A stretch of DNA of 64,000 nucleotides from Strigamia acuminata. Its lineage: Eukaryota > Arthropoda > Chilopoda > Geophilomorpha > Linotaeniidae. The position numbers and the translations under genes were made by a program. The stretch is from NCBI GenBank assembly GCA_949358305.1, contig OX442315.1:7652427-7716426 (forward strand). The letters run 5' to 3'. Below, piece after piece: positions 33,301 to 44,848 of this stretch (its first letter is position 1; each line of letters begins with the position of its first letter). Below the pieces are notes generated by a model, which made no database searches, was not told the DNA's origin, and saw only the letters and a list, made by a program, of their open reading frames with translations.

Positions 33301-36173
33301 CGGCAACGAATGGAAAAGTCGAGCTCCGGAGAAACCACTCGGAAAACATGCGCCATTGCTCCGACAACCTGCAGAAGATGTTACGCGGGCTGTTGGATTC
33401 CAAGGAGAATATCAATAACAAATCAGAGGACAGTCCACCAATCAGAAGCGGAGATGCCATATTGAAGCCGCGACAACAACAGGACTGTAATTACTCCATA
33501 CACAAAAGCATGCCGGACTTGTCGCCGACAAAACTGGGGATCGGTCGGAGCCCGAAAGCGAGAAGTAGCTGCGCTACTTCGCCTACGCCTACCGACACCA
33601 CGATCACCGAAACCAGTACTAGCGGTTCGCTGTCGCTGCTGGTTCACAAAAGCATAGATTTGAAGAGAAGTCATAGCCATAACACTTCGGATTACGTCAG
33701 CTGTAGTCCGTCGACTAAGGAAGATGCGATAAAGAGTGGTTTGGACGGTTTAAGTTTGGTGCAGGAAAGTGAGGCGGATGAAGCGGAAGCCAGGCGGAGA
33801 CCGATTCTCAGGTCCAAGTCCGACATCAGTCACCGATTTTCCAAATGTACCACCGAGTTTTTGGACACTAGGCACAGGGCCATGTGTAAAAGCGATGCCG
33901 AATTGGAAAGGTTGTTGCATAGTTATTGTGTATTGCAGATCTGGTTGTGGTTTGTAACATTTGCAAGTGGTTTAAATCTTCAAGATTTACTGTATTGCTC
34001 AGTGCAGAAGCGTCCCTGTAATAGAAGCGCACCCGGAATAATAGCGCACTCCATTTTGTACTTTTTAACACTAGAACGGCCGGAATTTACCTCCTACCTA
34101 GAACGGCTAAAACCGGTCATAATGATCCATTGAGAAAATAATAATTTAATAATTTTTAATGATTAAATAATAAATTAATGTGCAATATTGTAATATATAT
34201 ATACTGTATATATTTTTATGAATGATTAGATATAGTTTAATCATCTATATCGGGGAACCAGATCTATCCACAATAGCATGTGTCTGAAATCAAAATTTCC
34301 GTTTTAATTTAATCAGGTATTATAAAATTCATCAATTTTTGTTTTAATATTTTCTTCGCATGTTTCGCATGTTTCAGAATTTAAAACAACTCAATTTGAT
34401 GCCAAAACGTTGTATGCACGTAGAGCATCATAAATCAAAATGACCAGTCTGGCCGTTCTAGTGTTAAACAGTTGAAGATACATGTACGGCAAAATTTTGT
34501 GATTGCTGATTTGTTTTCCTTTTAAAAAAAAACATTTAACTTACGATGACTAAGCAAAGTTGCGTTGCACTAATTTGATGTTGCTCTACAACTTTGTGAT
34601 TGGAAATTTTGCTGTGTCTTCAACCGATTAAAAAGTACAAAATGATGAGTTTGAAGATGACCTTCCGATTCAAATTTAAGGTCACAACTGGATAGATGTG
34701 GTACGGGTACTTTTATGTAAAAAATGTCAATATCTCCAAATCAGTCGTTGACTTCTATTCGACCGCATTATTAGAATTGATATATCTTCCGTCATTTTCA
34801 AGAAAAAAGATGCATCCAGACTTTTGATCCACCCTGTCAGGGACACCTTATGCATAAGGCCAACTAGGCAATAGTGCATAGGGCCTATAAACCAGGGTTA
34901 TTTCTCCGTTAAAGTAGCGTTAACACACATTTCCCCAAAAAATTAAAATATTTTTTTTGGTTTGCAATAATAGAAGCGCCCCAATTTAAAAGCGTCTGGT
35001 TTTGTGTCTCGGTAATGTGTCTGCTTTTAAGGCCACGTGGCCTAGTCCCCAGAGTTTTAGATGAAACAAAAAAAGACTGACAATTAGTGTATATTTAGGC
35101 CACAATGTGAAAATTAAAATGTAACAAATGTGCATTTTTTGTAAAAATTTTCACATGACAAATTTCATGTCATTTGTGCATTTTCTTCGCATGTCATGTT
35201 TTTTTTTGGTCATACTTCATTATTTATTGCAAATGGTGACAAGCTGCTGGCGCCACCGATTCATAGCAAATTCAATTTCTTAACTCAATCCCCATAACTG
35301 CTTTTCTTGTCAATTCTTATTACTTTCCCATACTCCGTTGTGACCTCTACATCGACCTATATGAATGAATGCTCAGTGCACTTGCAATTCAGCTTGAGAT
35401 CCACTTGAATGAATGATAATGGAATTTCTCAAGGGATTGGAAAACATACACAAATGTGCCAATTCAATGCATTTAATCAATGGAGGTAAAATAGAATCAC
35501 ACGGCTTAAATCATGAACCAACGATAACATGGACACTTATCCACAAGTTTACCATATTTTACCCATTAAGAGTCGCGGCCGAGACACCAAGAATATCGTA
35601 TTTTTGCAAAAATACGCTATTTAACCTCACAAACGATGTACTACTACTACATTTGTTTCATTCATCTCACTCAAATGGTCTTTTCGTTATTTGACTGGCT
35701 TCGTTCATTTGGGACACCCTGTATATTATGTGGCGTCATCGGTGGCAAAACGCTCTGAACATGTTATCCTTGGTTCATGCTTAAATGGTAACCAGTAATT
35801 GATCGAAGAGTGGTTGAAGCGTAATTCAAATTGACAGCGAAACTAATTTCTGTTTCTTTTTTTAAGGTTTTTCAATTGCATGGGCATCGAAGTAAACACG
35901 CTACGTACAATCCTGTCGCCGCCGCTGTCGTCATGTTCACCCATTTTCTTCTCCAGCGAAAGTTCCATCGACTCGAGTCTGCGGGGCCGAGAAGCGACCG
36001 AAACACCACCTCCGACAGTGCGCCGGACGCCAGTTTCGGTCAACGACGGTCTGAACGTCAAAGACCTCAAGCACCACGGCCATGCGGAAACTTCGATCGT
36101 CGAACGAAATGCGCGCGTCATCAAATGGCTTTTTAATTGTAGAAAAGCCAAAGAAAGTCTCGTTACATCTTGA
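24324..36173 (+). CDS. FAM110: FAM110-family protein (463 aa, three coding exons)
   Basis: Exons: 24295-24429 (acceptor TTTTCAG; ATG at 24324), 32932-33910 and 35867-36173 (TGA). The phases are 1 and 2 and the total is 464 codons including stop. Family signatures are an N-terminal basic motif (TFKLIGSGSSFLRKGF, residues 14-29), KRKSAVELLQESKAFYVKS (37-55) joined across intron 1, RPILRSKSDISHRF (about 325-338), ERFFNCMGIE spanning the second junction (361-370), and the C-terminal IVERNARVIKWLFNCRKAKE (439-458). The middle is Ser/Asn/Pro-rich and probably disordered. Vertebrate FAM110 proteins associate with centrosomes and spindle poles; the same role here is inference. The donor at 33911 (AAAGGTTGTT) is weak by consensus but is the one that restores both phase and the family motif. 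Reading through it adds residues unlike the family. Confidence 0.85.
25399..25663. mobile_element. MITE with CCGTA termini (CCCCGCTTAT subfamily)
   Basis: The left end is CCGTACTACCCCGCTTATTG. The right end reverse-complemented is CCGTATTACCCCGCTTATCG. TA precedes it, while the right flank is CA, so one side of the target duplication has decayed. A second GCCGCATG/CGGCATGC block repeats inside. Confidence 0.75.
26864..27248. mobile_element. Pogo/Tigger-like MITE carrying a nested insertion
   Basis: The outer element runs from CAGTCGAAACTCTTTATAAA to TTATAAAGAGTTTCGACTG with a perfect TA target duplication (26862-26863, 27249-27250). It is interrupted at 26904-27128 by a second MITE. With that removed, the interior matches the 9.84 and 14.41 kb copies. 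Confidence 0.9.
26904..27128. mobile_element. MITE with perfect 27-bp inverted termini, nested
   Basis: Termini CCGTACCGCCCCGTTTAAAC continue through GCCCGGG and are perfectly inverted over 27 bp. TA flanks both sides. The interior repeats GGCGCCGG motifs and is far more GC-rich than the surroundings. Perfect termini and nesting imply recent insertion. Confidence 0.9.
27811..27835. repeat. Poly-T tract
   Basis: A homopolymer of about 25 T in the FAM110 intron. Length is approximate. Confidence 0.8.
28207..28333. repeat. Tandem repeat of about 43 bp (three copies)
   Basis: The motif CGAAATTTTCGAATTATTCC followed by AGACACAAAATGATCAAATTT is repeated three times with few changes, inside a longer region rich in AAATTTCGAAATTT words. 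Confidence 0.75.
29285..29700. repeat. Degenerate minisatellite of about 30 bp
   Basis: Units of GATTTATTTTTGCAAAAATTT plus AATTTTTTG recur about a dozen times with indels. Open frames on both strands across it are repeat artefacts. Confidence 0.8.
31229..32068. mobile_element. DNA transposon derivative (GGGTGCG termini) with internal minisatellite
   Basis: It starts GGGTGCGGTCGGATGGGATA and ends CAAACCGATTCCAACGCACCC. Near each end lie ATTGGATTGG-type and GGATAGGATTGGAT blocks. The same arrangement occurs at 56780-57322, which defines the element. The interior of this copy has expanded into a 31-bp tandem array. The superfamily is unassigned. Confidence 0.8.
31513..31850. repeat. 31-bp minisatellite inside the GGGTGCG element
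   Basis: About 11 units of CGACTTATTTTGGTCAGTTT followed by TGCACTTAATT. Most are identical. The last units diverge (TGTACT, TTTTTTTGG). Confidence 0.9.
34065..34467. mobile_element. PiggyBac-like MITE (TTAA target), family 1
   Basis: TTAA then CACTAGAACGGCC at the left. GGCCGTTCTAGTG then TTAA at the right: 13-bp perfect inverted termini and a TTAA target duplication included in the coordinates. It sits in the second intron of the FAM110-like gene. Confidence 0.9.
34468..35866. other. Rest of FAM110 intron 2
   Basis: No exon. It contains decayed ends of several elements, including a CCGTA-type MITE end at about 35551-35635 (CCATATTTTACCCATTAAG, GTATTTTTGCAAAAATAC) and a mariner-like right end near 35708-35726 (GGGACACCCTGTATATTA). 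Confidence 0.5.
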
Positions 36174-36500
36174 CCCGATTGTTTGTAAATTTTGACAATA
36201 TTTTTTTTTTAGACCACCTTGCGGGATTTTTTTTCTCATTTTTAATTTTTTTAGTTTTTTTGGAAAGAATTGACTCAAATGTAGCAATTAGAGAAGTTAA
36301 GCCATTGTTTACCGACCATCATTAACTGAAGCATTTTGGATTTATTTGCATTTGAAATAATAATATGATTTCTGGCCATGACTGGATATACACAAAAATT
36401 TGAACCATACTAAGGATGTAACGTCGGAGCAGCTTCTTACGGGGTCTCTTCATTTCGTCGCCGATCATTTCGTCATCGCATAACCTGAACCAAATTCATG

Positions 36501-36985
36501 TTAACCCTTGGAGGCATAAGGCTATACGGATTTATGGACAAGCTTTTTCTTGATTAGGAAAATTTTTTTTCCTATCCATTTTTTTTGCTGAAAATTTTTT
36601 TTCCTATCCATTTTTTTTGCTGAAAATTTGTGATTTTGTTTATATCATACTGAACCTTAACTCAGGTGAAATTGTAAGTCATTGGTCATTTATTTAATTA
36701 ATTATGCTAAATGCAAATTTTCTGTTCCTTAAAACTCCAGCAAAACTATTATGCTGGCTTTGCTGCCTAAGAAAGAGCGCTTCAGCGTTTACCAGTAGTG
36801 TTTAAACCAACCACTAGTTGGTAAAAAAAATTTTTTTTTACTGTTCATAACTAGCGCCCTCTATAAAATTATAAACTTACAAAAATCAAAACGGCGCTTT
36901 AACTAATTGACCTGAAAATTGTCCATAAATCCGTAATGCCTTATACCAGAACGGCACATTTTACCCTTATGCCTTCGAGGGTTAA
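36501..36985. mobile_element. PiggyBac-like MITE (TTAA target), family 2
   Basis: TTAACCCTTGGAGGCATAAG at the left. CTTATGCCTTCGAGGGTTAA at the right. The termini match at 15 of 17 inverted bases inside TTAA sites. A truncated copy is at 49069-49391, and an internal block (GGCGCTTTAACTAATTGACC...) is repeated at 37321-37363. Confidence 0.9.
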
Positions 36986-38195
36986 AATGCGATATGTTGC
37001 GATATTGCGATTATACCGCTTATTCTAAGCGATATATCGCCAATCATTTCCTCTGCAACTATTTCTCTCTGGAGGGAGATTCGTTTAAAAAAACTGGTAA
37101 GGTTAGGTTTGCGGGATGTTAGGAAAAAAATAAACCTTTAACGTGAGGCGGATACAGCCTAAAAATATTGTCGACGAAATGAAGCGACTTCGGTTCTTAC
37201 TAGGATTGTGTATGTTACTGTTAGTTTTGCTTACGCTAGGTGCATTCAGTTCGAGGAAGAAAAACTGACTTTTCCTTTTTTTCCCTTTCAAAAAGTAACT
37301 TTTGAATGAATGGATTGAACGGCGCTTTAACTAATTGACCTGAAAATTGTCCATAAATCAAACAAATTATGAGATATAAAATTACTTAATTTGAGGTCGT
37401 CCATAAATTACGTAACGCAAAATTCGTTATTCATTATATAACAAAAAATTCATTACATCGTGGTTCGTTATAACGAAGTTTGACCATCGCGGTAAAATGC
37501 ACAATTCTGGTACTATGCTTGTTTTTAAAAGTTGATAAATCTTGAGGTTTGTTTAAATCATAATTGCATTTTCAATACAGTGATGTCCACTTTTGTATAT
37601 GGCTTAACATTTTTAACAAGGTGTTCTTTCCAAACTGGTGTGAGGCATATTATACGATAGATTTGTCAGAATCTATTTTTTCCTTTTTTCATTTTTGATA
37701 TCAACCATTCCAATTCCAAGAAATAATTGCACTTTGATTCCAATGGGATAAAGATCCTTTGGTTTCTGAGAATTGACTTTTTTTCTAAAGATTTCTTGCT
37801 CAAAAAATACATTTGGCAAACAAAAGTATCAAACTCCAGATACTACTTCTGTTCATACGTAAAAATAGTTTTCAAAAAAAAAATGTTTTTAAAAAATTAG
37901 TCGGCCGATAGACTTAATCAGAAATTGAAAATTATTTTTTAGATCTATTTTTTCTTTAAAAAGATAAAAAAAAAAATGCATTCCACTTTGTCTTGTGCAT
38001 TTCATTTTGTTTGTGGTGCTTTTAATGAAATATTATTCTGAAATCTCAATGTATAGACTTTTAGCACTTGTGGTTCATCGACTAAAGCAATTCTAAAACT
38101 GAAAATTGATTGTATAAACCTGTGATTTCATGAAAATGTGAAAATGTGGCAAATCAGACTTAAATTAGGGTTTTTTATTGGATGTGCTACATTTT
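36986..38195. other. Intergenic AT-rich stretch
   Basis: No gene seen. It contains a piece of piggyBac-like family 2 (37321-37363) and a short fragment resembling the CGCGAC-MITE core (GGTAAGGTTAGGTTTGCGGG, 37095-37114). A small decayed pogo-like right end lies near 37460-37480. Confidence 0.5.
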
Positions 38196-38460
38196 AGCGA
38201 TTCCATTTTAGCGATTTAATTTTAGCGACACAAAACATTTTAGCGACACAAAACGGCACTAATACTTAGGTTTACTAAGAAGGGCTAACAAGGGGGTCTG
38301 CGCCCCCCCCTTGACCCCCGCGAACCTAACCTTGCTTGTTTTTGATGCAAACCACTTTTTTGAGCTGGCTTGTCGCGGTAAACCGTGTCGCTAAAACGTG
38401 ATCGCTAAAATGGGACTTTTTTGGTAAAAATTGCTAAAATGAGCGTCGCTAAGATGACTA
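38196..38460. mobile_element. MITE sharing the CGCGAC-family core but with TTTTAGCGA termini
   Basis: The core (AAGAAGGGCTAACAAGGGGG, GAACCTAACCTTG, GATGCAAACCA) matches the 1.89-2.14 kb MITE, but both ends consist of repeated TTTTAGCGA blocks (three or more on each side, inverted). The exact ends are uncertain and I see no clear target duplication. Confidence 0.7.
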
Positions 38461-38984
38461 TAACCGTTTTTATTATATCAATTTGCGCTCAACGTATGTT
38501 TAATTCATACATAAGATTTCAGAATGTTTCAACTTTGTTTTGGTGCCATTTTTCTGGTTTTTAAAAATAATTTGAGTTTTAGTCAAGTTTTCGAAGGCAG
38601 CTGGACAATTTTGTGCAGATTTTTGTTTTTTTTATATTGTAAATTTTTTTTACACTTTCTAGTCATTTTTAAATGATTATTCAGTGAGAGACTAAAGTTC
38701 TAGATAGTCTAGTTTTTTTGTAGGAGTTTTTTGAGGCTTAAAATGTTTTAGATGTTTCAATCTAGATGGAGAGATTTTACGCCATCGTTTTTCTCTTATT
38801 CTTTAATATTGTGATCTAATTAATGAATGTGGTTGGAAATTGTTTTTGATAGTTCAGTGTAATTACAATTTTAAGCCTCTTGTGACAAAAATAAACAAAA
38901 ATTTAATTACCTGTCAGTTTATTATTAATCTGCACTTGTAGTTACATGATTTCAGGCAAGGGTAGGGGTCCCTGGTAAATAAAA

Positions 38985-39590
38985 ATGCATGATTTTGTCT
39001 AAAAGTGCGTGATTTTGTCTAAAAATGCATGATTTTGTCTAAAAATGCATGATTTTGCCCATAAAATGGATGATTTTGTCCATAAAATGCATGTTTTTGT
39101 CTAAAAATGCATGATTTTGTCTAAAAATGCATGATTCTGTCTAAAAATGCATGGTTTTGTCTAAAAATGCATGATTTTGCCCATAAAATGCATGATTTTG
39201 CCCATAAAATGCATGATTTTGCCCATAAAATGCATGATTTTGCCCATAAAATGCATGATTTTGCCCATAAAATGCATGATTTTGCCCATAAAATGCATGA
39301 TTTTGCCCATAAAATGCATGATTTTGCCCATAAAATGCATGATTTTGCCCATAAAATGCATGATTTTGCCCATAAAATGCATGATTTTGCCCATAAAATG
39401 CATGTTTTTGTCTAAAACTGCATGTTTTTGTCTAAAACTGCATGTTTTTGTCTAAAACTGCATGTTTTTGTCTAAAACTGCATGTTTTTGTCTAAAACTG
39501 CATGTTTTTGTCTAAAACTGCATGTTTTTGTCTAAAACTGCATGTTTTTGTCTAAAACTGCATGTTTTTGTCTAAAACTGCATGTTTTTG
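38985..39590. repeat. 20/21-bp minisatellite in three homogenised blocks
   Basis: Block 1 (38985 to about 39170) is mostly a 20-bp TGATTTTGTCTAAAAATGCA unit. Block 2 (about 39170-39405) is about 11 copies of a 21-bp unit (TGATTTTGCCCATAAAATGC plus A). Block 3 (about 39406-39590) is about nine copies of a 20-bp unit (GTCTAAAACTGCATGTTTTT). Because 21 is a multiple of three, block 2 stays open in several frames on both strands; these are not genes. Confidence 0.95.
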
Positions 39591-40289
39591 ATCCCTGTCA
39601 TAAGTTCTCAGTCCCTCCAAAGCCACAATCCAGCCCTTGTGAAGGGGATGATGTTGATCTACCAGCAGTTAATTGAAATTAATACAAAAGTAAATCAAAA
39701 CAAGCCGGTATATATACTACCACACACAGCTCCACAATGGACTAAATTTTGGGCTTCAACCTCAAGATAATTATGTTTTCCTTATTGTTACATGATTTAA
39801 TGCCTAAAACTATGCTTTCTGCACGTTTGAACATGGATTTTAATAGGTTTCTATGCAATTCATGCTCCAGTTGAATGGAAGAACAATGAGAAATGTCACA
39901 TTTGTCAACTATTTAGCATTTCTTGCCGCTAAATCCTCAAATATCCTCAATATTGATCGAATGTGGACAAAATAAGATGGGAAAAACCACGAAAACCATT
40001 TATTTCCCCTTTAAAAAACATCCGCGATTGAGTAAAACGTCTAAAATAAACATCAACTCATGTGTGGAGTGTGAATAAACTCTTCAGTTCCAAATTCTCT
40101 CACCAGACGATGCTCGCGCGACTGATCGCCATTGGTTTATAAAGGAAATAAATCGATTTATTTATTTATCGGAACTTCGACGACGTGAATTTGTTTTAAA
40201 AATAAAAATAATAATTGTGAATTAAATATTTGATGGTTGGGAATGAGCCAAGAAAGAAAGGTTTAATGTATTGCAATCAGCTGTTCGCC

Positions 40290-40297
40290 TGACGTCA
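40290..40297. promoter_or_regulatory. Palindromic cAMP-response-type element
   Basis: A perfect TGACGTCA lies 111 bp upstream of the F-box gene ATG, in a locally GC-richer region that is probably promoter or 5' UTR. A TTTATAAAGG preceded by ATTGG (inverted CCAAT) is at about 40131-40146. CREB/ATF use is inference from the motif. Confidence 0.45.
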
Positions 40298-40407
40298 TTT
40301 CCGTCAACAAAAGCACGCATAAAAGAGACAGAAGCCATTGCTGACCTTCAGCTTGGTGCGCAATATTCCTCCTTGTTCGTGCTGCTAACTAAACCAAATT
40401 ACATCGA

Positions 40408-43400
40408 ATGCCTTTTATCGGACAAGATTGGCGATCACCGGGCGAGGAATGGGTTAAAACGGACGAAGGATGGGAGCGCAAAAAATTGCTCGAGAGATTG
40501 CGAAGGAATGCGCGACAGACGTGAGTAAAACAAACAAGACAAATAAGACGAAAAAGCACTTTCGGGTTATCAATTTGTAAACAAAACGGGGTTTTTGTTT
40601 GGGAATATTTTTTAGAATTTAAAATAATTATTTTTAGTTAAAAAAAAAAAAAAAAAAAAAATTATTTTTATATTTTTTTTTTTTAAATTGGAAATGAAAG
40701 TTAAAACGAGGTTAAAACGCGTTTAAAACGATTATGAGTTTTTTTTGTTTTTGTTTTTGGTTGTTTTAAGTTTTAAATGAAGTTGATTCGATGTTAGAAC
40801 GCATTTTTACGATAAAACGGTTTTAAGACGCGGTTTTGTGACAAAACGGTTTTAAAACGGATTTTAAAACGAAATGAAAACGATTTTATACAAAAACAAT
40901 TTTTTATTGTTCTAGTTTATTTTTTTTGTTAAAACAAAAATTATTTTGTTTCTTAAAACGAAATTTAAACGAACTCAAAACGAAAAAGTTTAAAACGAAT
41001 TTCAAAACCATTATCTATAAAAAAAAAAAATCGGACAAAAAAATTTAAAATTTAACTAAAAACAAAACGCAAAAAAAAAAATTAAAACGATTTTAACACG
41101 AACTTTCCACAAACCATTTTGAAAAACGATTTTTAAGACGACTTCAAGACGACTCTTAAAGACTAACTAATGGCACGTGCAACAGTAATCAATAATCGCA
41201 CCAGAATTCAAGGCCACATTGTTTCAAATGCCAACAATCTCGTTTTATTAGCATTTAATTTCCATAACAAAACAAATTTAATTCAAAATAGAACAAATCC
41301 TTAATTACAACGAAAAAAAAACCAATTTTTTCTCTCTCACTTATTCAATGCAATCAATCCAAGGTAAACCGGCTGAGAAAACCGTTTCAAGATCATCTAC
41401 ATACAGTTTCCCAATAATTATCTCATGTTTCCATGACAACACCATATCAAGCCTATTTTTATACAATTTACCCACAACTTTGGGTCACCAACACTTACTT
41501 TTCCCACAATTATAAACACACAAGTCAAAACCCTTTTGGTCCAATTTCACTCATTCAGAAAAAAAGGAAAATGGACGATTTTAGTTTCCTTTTGTTTTTC
41601 TCCATTTTTTCTTGGGTAGTTGAGCTTGAAACTAATTTGAGCCAACATGCTCTATTTAATTTGAGTTTCATTGTAGTCCTGTGTTTTTAAAATTGGTTGG
41701 AATTTCTAGGAATTAAAAGTTGAAGGATTTTAATGAGTTTTTACAAAGTGTTTAGTTAAGGGTGACATGTTTGTGACATTAATTCAACAATATTTCAACA
41801 AAATTTAAGTGTATTTCATTATTTTAACATTAAAACAACATTATTTCAACTAATTATAGGCTCATTACATTAATTTAACATTAAAACAACGTTGTATCAA
41901 CATCTAACAAGTTTGTGATTCTAATTTAACATTAATACAACATCATATCAACATATCACAGTTTTATAACACTAATTTAACATTAATACAACATTATTTC
42001 AACTAATTAACAGCTTATTACATTAATTTAACATTAAAACAACGTTCTATCAACATCTAACAAGTTTGTAATTCTAATTTAACATTAATACAACATCATA
42101 TCAACATATAACATGTTTATAACACTAATTTAACATTAATACAACATTATTTCAACTAATTAACAGCTTATTACATTAATTTAACATTAAAACAACGTTC
42201 TATCAACATCTAACAAGTTTGTAATTCTAATTTAACATTAATACAACATCATATCAACATATAACATGTTTATAACACTAATTTAACATTAATACAACAT
42301 TATTTCAACTAATTAACAGCTTATTACATTAATTTAACATTAAAACAACGTTCTATCAACATCGAACAAGTTTGTGATTCTAATTTAACATTAATAACAA
42401 CATCATATGAACATATAATATGTTTACAACACTAATTTAACATTAATATAACATTATTTCAACTGATTACAGGTTTATTACATTAATTTAACACTAACAC
42501 AACATTATCTCAACATATTGCTATATAAAACACAATAAATGAACAATTATAGATAAGATAAGACGCCATTAACCAATCCTTTTCATTCTATCTCATCGTT
42601 TCTCATTGAGGATAATTTTAGCCAAAGGGTTTGCTCTAGTTTTCTTATCTCAATCACAAAACTCCATCTTTCATCTCATTAAACAGTGGCCATTATGTCC
42701 AGATGTTGGTATAATGAACACTAAATGTTTTTTTACATCAAGATTTCAAGGTAGTTTTTCCCGTAATCAATTATTTATCATGTTTTTCAAAAACATCCAG
42801 TTTTCCAGTTCACTTACGAATTCAAAAGTACACAAGAAACAGAAAAAGAACCGAACGAAGAGCACACTTTAAATCTTATTCCACAGCAATGAATAAAAAT
42901 TGTTGTTTTGTGAATTTTTTAAATTTAAATTTAATCACATTTGAATAATTAATTTAATTATAAAGTTTACCTTTAATTTTTGGAAAAAAAATGAGACGAG
43001 ACGAGGTTTGAACCAAAATAAACATTTGCAAGGGAAAATTGTTATATTGAGTGGTTCATCCTTGAAAATGTGAAGGTCAAAATGGAGGCGGGGGTGGATA
43101 GAGGTCCTCATCCTTCCGCATGAGCAGCCGCTTTTTATTATTATTTTCTTTTTTCTTTTATCTGTAAATCGATTTCATCCATTTTTTTTCCGTTTTACGT
43201 GTCAATGGACTCGGGTTTTATCGAACCCTCATTGTCAATCCCTCCCGTTTTCGCGTCAATGCATTCGGGTTTTATCTATCCCCATTTGTAATACATCCCC
43301 ACTCGTGTTTTATTTAAATTTCGCTAAAATAAATCACTAAATGGCAGTTGAAGGTTCCATCAACAAAGCAAGGGCATTAACACGACAAGGTGAACGATAT

Positions 43401-44817
43401 CAAGTGGAAAGAAATTGGATTTTGTCCAATTTTTTTGGTTCAAAAACACTAAAACACGGGAGCGGATGCAAATGACGTCATTTTTCGCCACTAGGTGTCA
43501 CTCGGTGGGCAAAATGGCGGCTTTAATGGATCGTTAACGATAGAAATTACGGTAAAATTACACAGGTGTAGTTTTTTTTTATTTGGTTAACGTGTTCATT
43601 GTGTACGGGGGCGTTGAACTTGGGGGTCACGAAGAGGAGAAATGGGAATTTTTTCGAGGGCGGACAGATTGAAGGTGAGTCACACTCGAACCAAAGTGAA
43701 ATGTAAATGGAGATTCGGGTTAAACTCGTTTTCGTTTTTTGCATACGAAATTTAAAATGAGAAAATATTGGGGGGGAAATGCAAACATTTTAAAATTTCC
43801 GTTTTTTGTTTTTTTGTTTCTCCTTTTCGAAAATTTTATCTCGTTTTCGGAGTATAATTTATGGCGTTATTACTAGATGTCACTTTTCGTCGAATCTAAT
43901 TGGCTGCCGAGTCACGTGTGTTTATTGATGTCCTGACAAATTGAATCTAATTATAGGAGTCGTGTGGTGGTTAGAAATTATAATTTGCCCGACTGATTTA
44001 TCAGTTTAAAATTCAAATTCGCCGGTTGCCACGCAACGGGAAGCAAAATGGCGCCTTTTTTGTTTTAACAAGTAGACCCTATGAGTTTAAAAGGAGACAA
44101 AATGGCGCTTGCCGACGACAGGACGAGTTTGCGATTGGTCGTTGGGCTTAAAGGAGACATAATGGCGCCATTTTAAGCTGAGGAAAACAAACAGGGTGGG
44201 TGGTTTGAATGGAATTTAATTGAGAGAATTATACCACGTGTGCTTGGAATTATGTAAGAGGATTTAATTGAACTAATTACAGATATTTATTGTCGTTTTT
44301 CAATTTTTTTTTGCGTAGGTTTGAACTGGAAAACAGCATGAACAATGAGAAGATTGACGACATTTTGTGTGCAAGTGATGAAACCAAATTAAATGGTAAA
44401 TAACACTGAAGAAATCCAAAAGGAAATGTCAAACCTTGTTGCAACACACACATATCTGGCATAAAATAAAAATTCTCAACGTTTGATGTAAATTTGATGA
44501 TTTTATTATTTTATTTTCCAGATGGAGACGAGTTCTGGCAGCCATTTTGTCCAATAACACTCAAATGCACACGTGAGGTGAGTTGGAATTCACTTTGTGT
44601 GTGATTGAATTGCAGTTTGAAGATGGTTTCACCCACACACTTGAACATTATTACTTTTATATATTCAGTGAAAACTGGTTTTCCCTATATGTGATCTCTC
44701 ACTTTTAACAGATTAGAAATGCAGAAAGTGTCCAGAAAAGCTAAAACTAACCAAAATTGGAAAATAACACTATTAATGACGACATAAAATTAATAAAAGC
44801 ACAACTCTACTGATCGG

Positions 44818-44848
<31 letters not shown>

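Noticed and set aside
33911-34133. Read-through of FAM110 exon 2 ending inside a piggyBac-like MITE
   Set aside because: The protein match jumps from ELER at 33910 to FFNCMGIE at 35867. The extension includes transposon sequence and looks like intron.
39131-39455. Overlapping 80-94 aa open frames on both strands
   Set aside because: They are translations of a 21-bp minisatellite (HKMHDFA / MILPIKC repeats). A period divisible by three keeps frames open by chance.
38985-39590. Regular short repeats reminiscent of a CRISPR array
   Set aside because: Units are contiguous with no unique spacers, in a eukaryotic intergenic region; this is a minisatellite.
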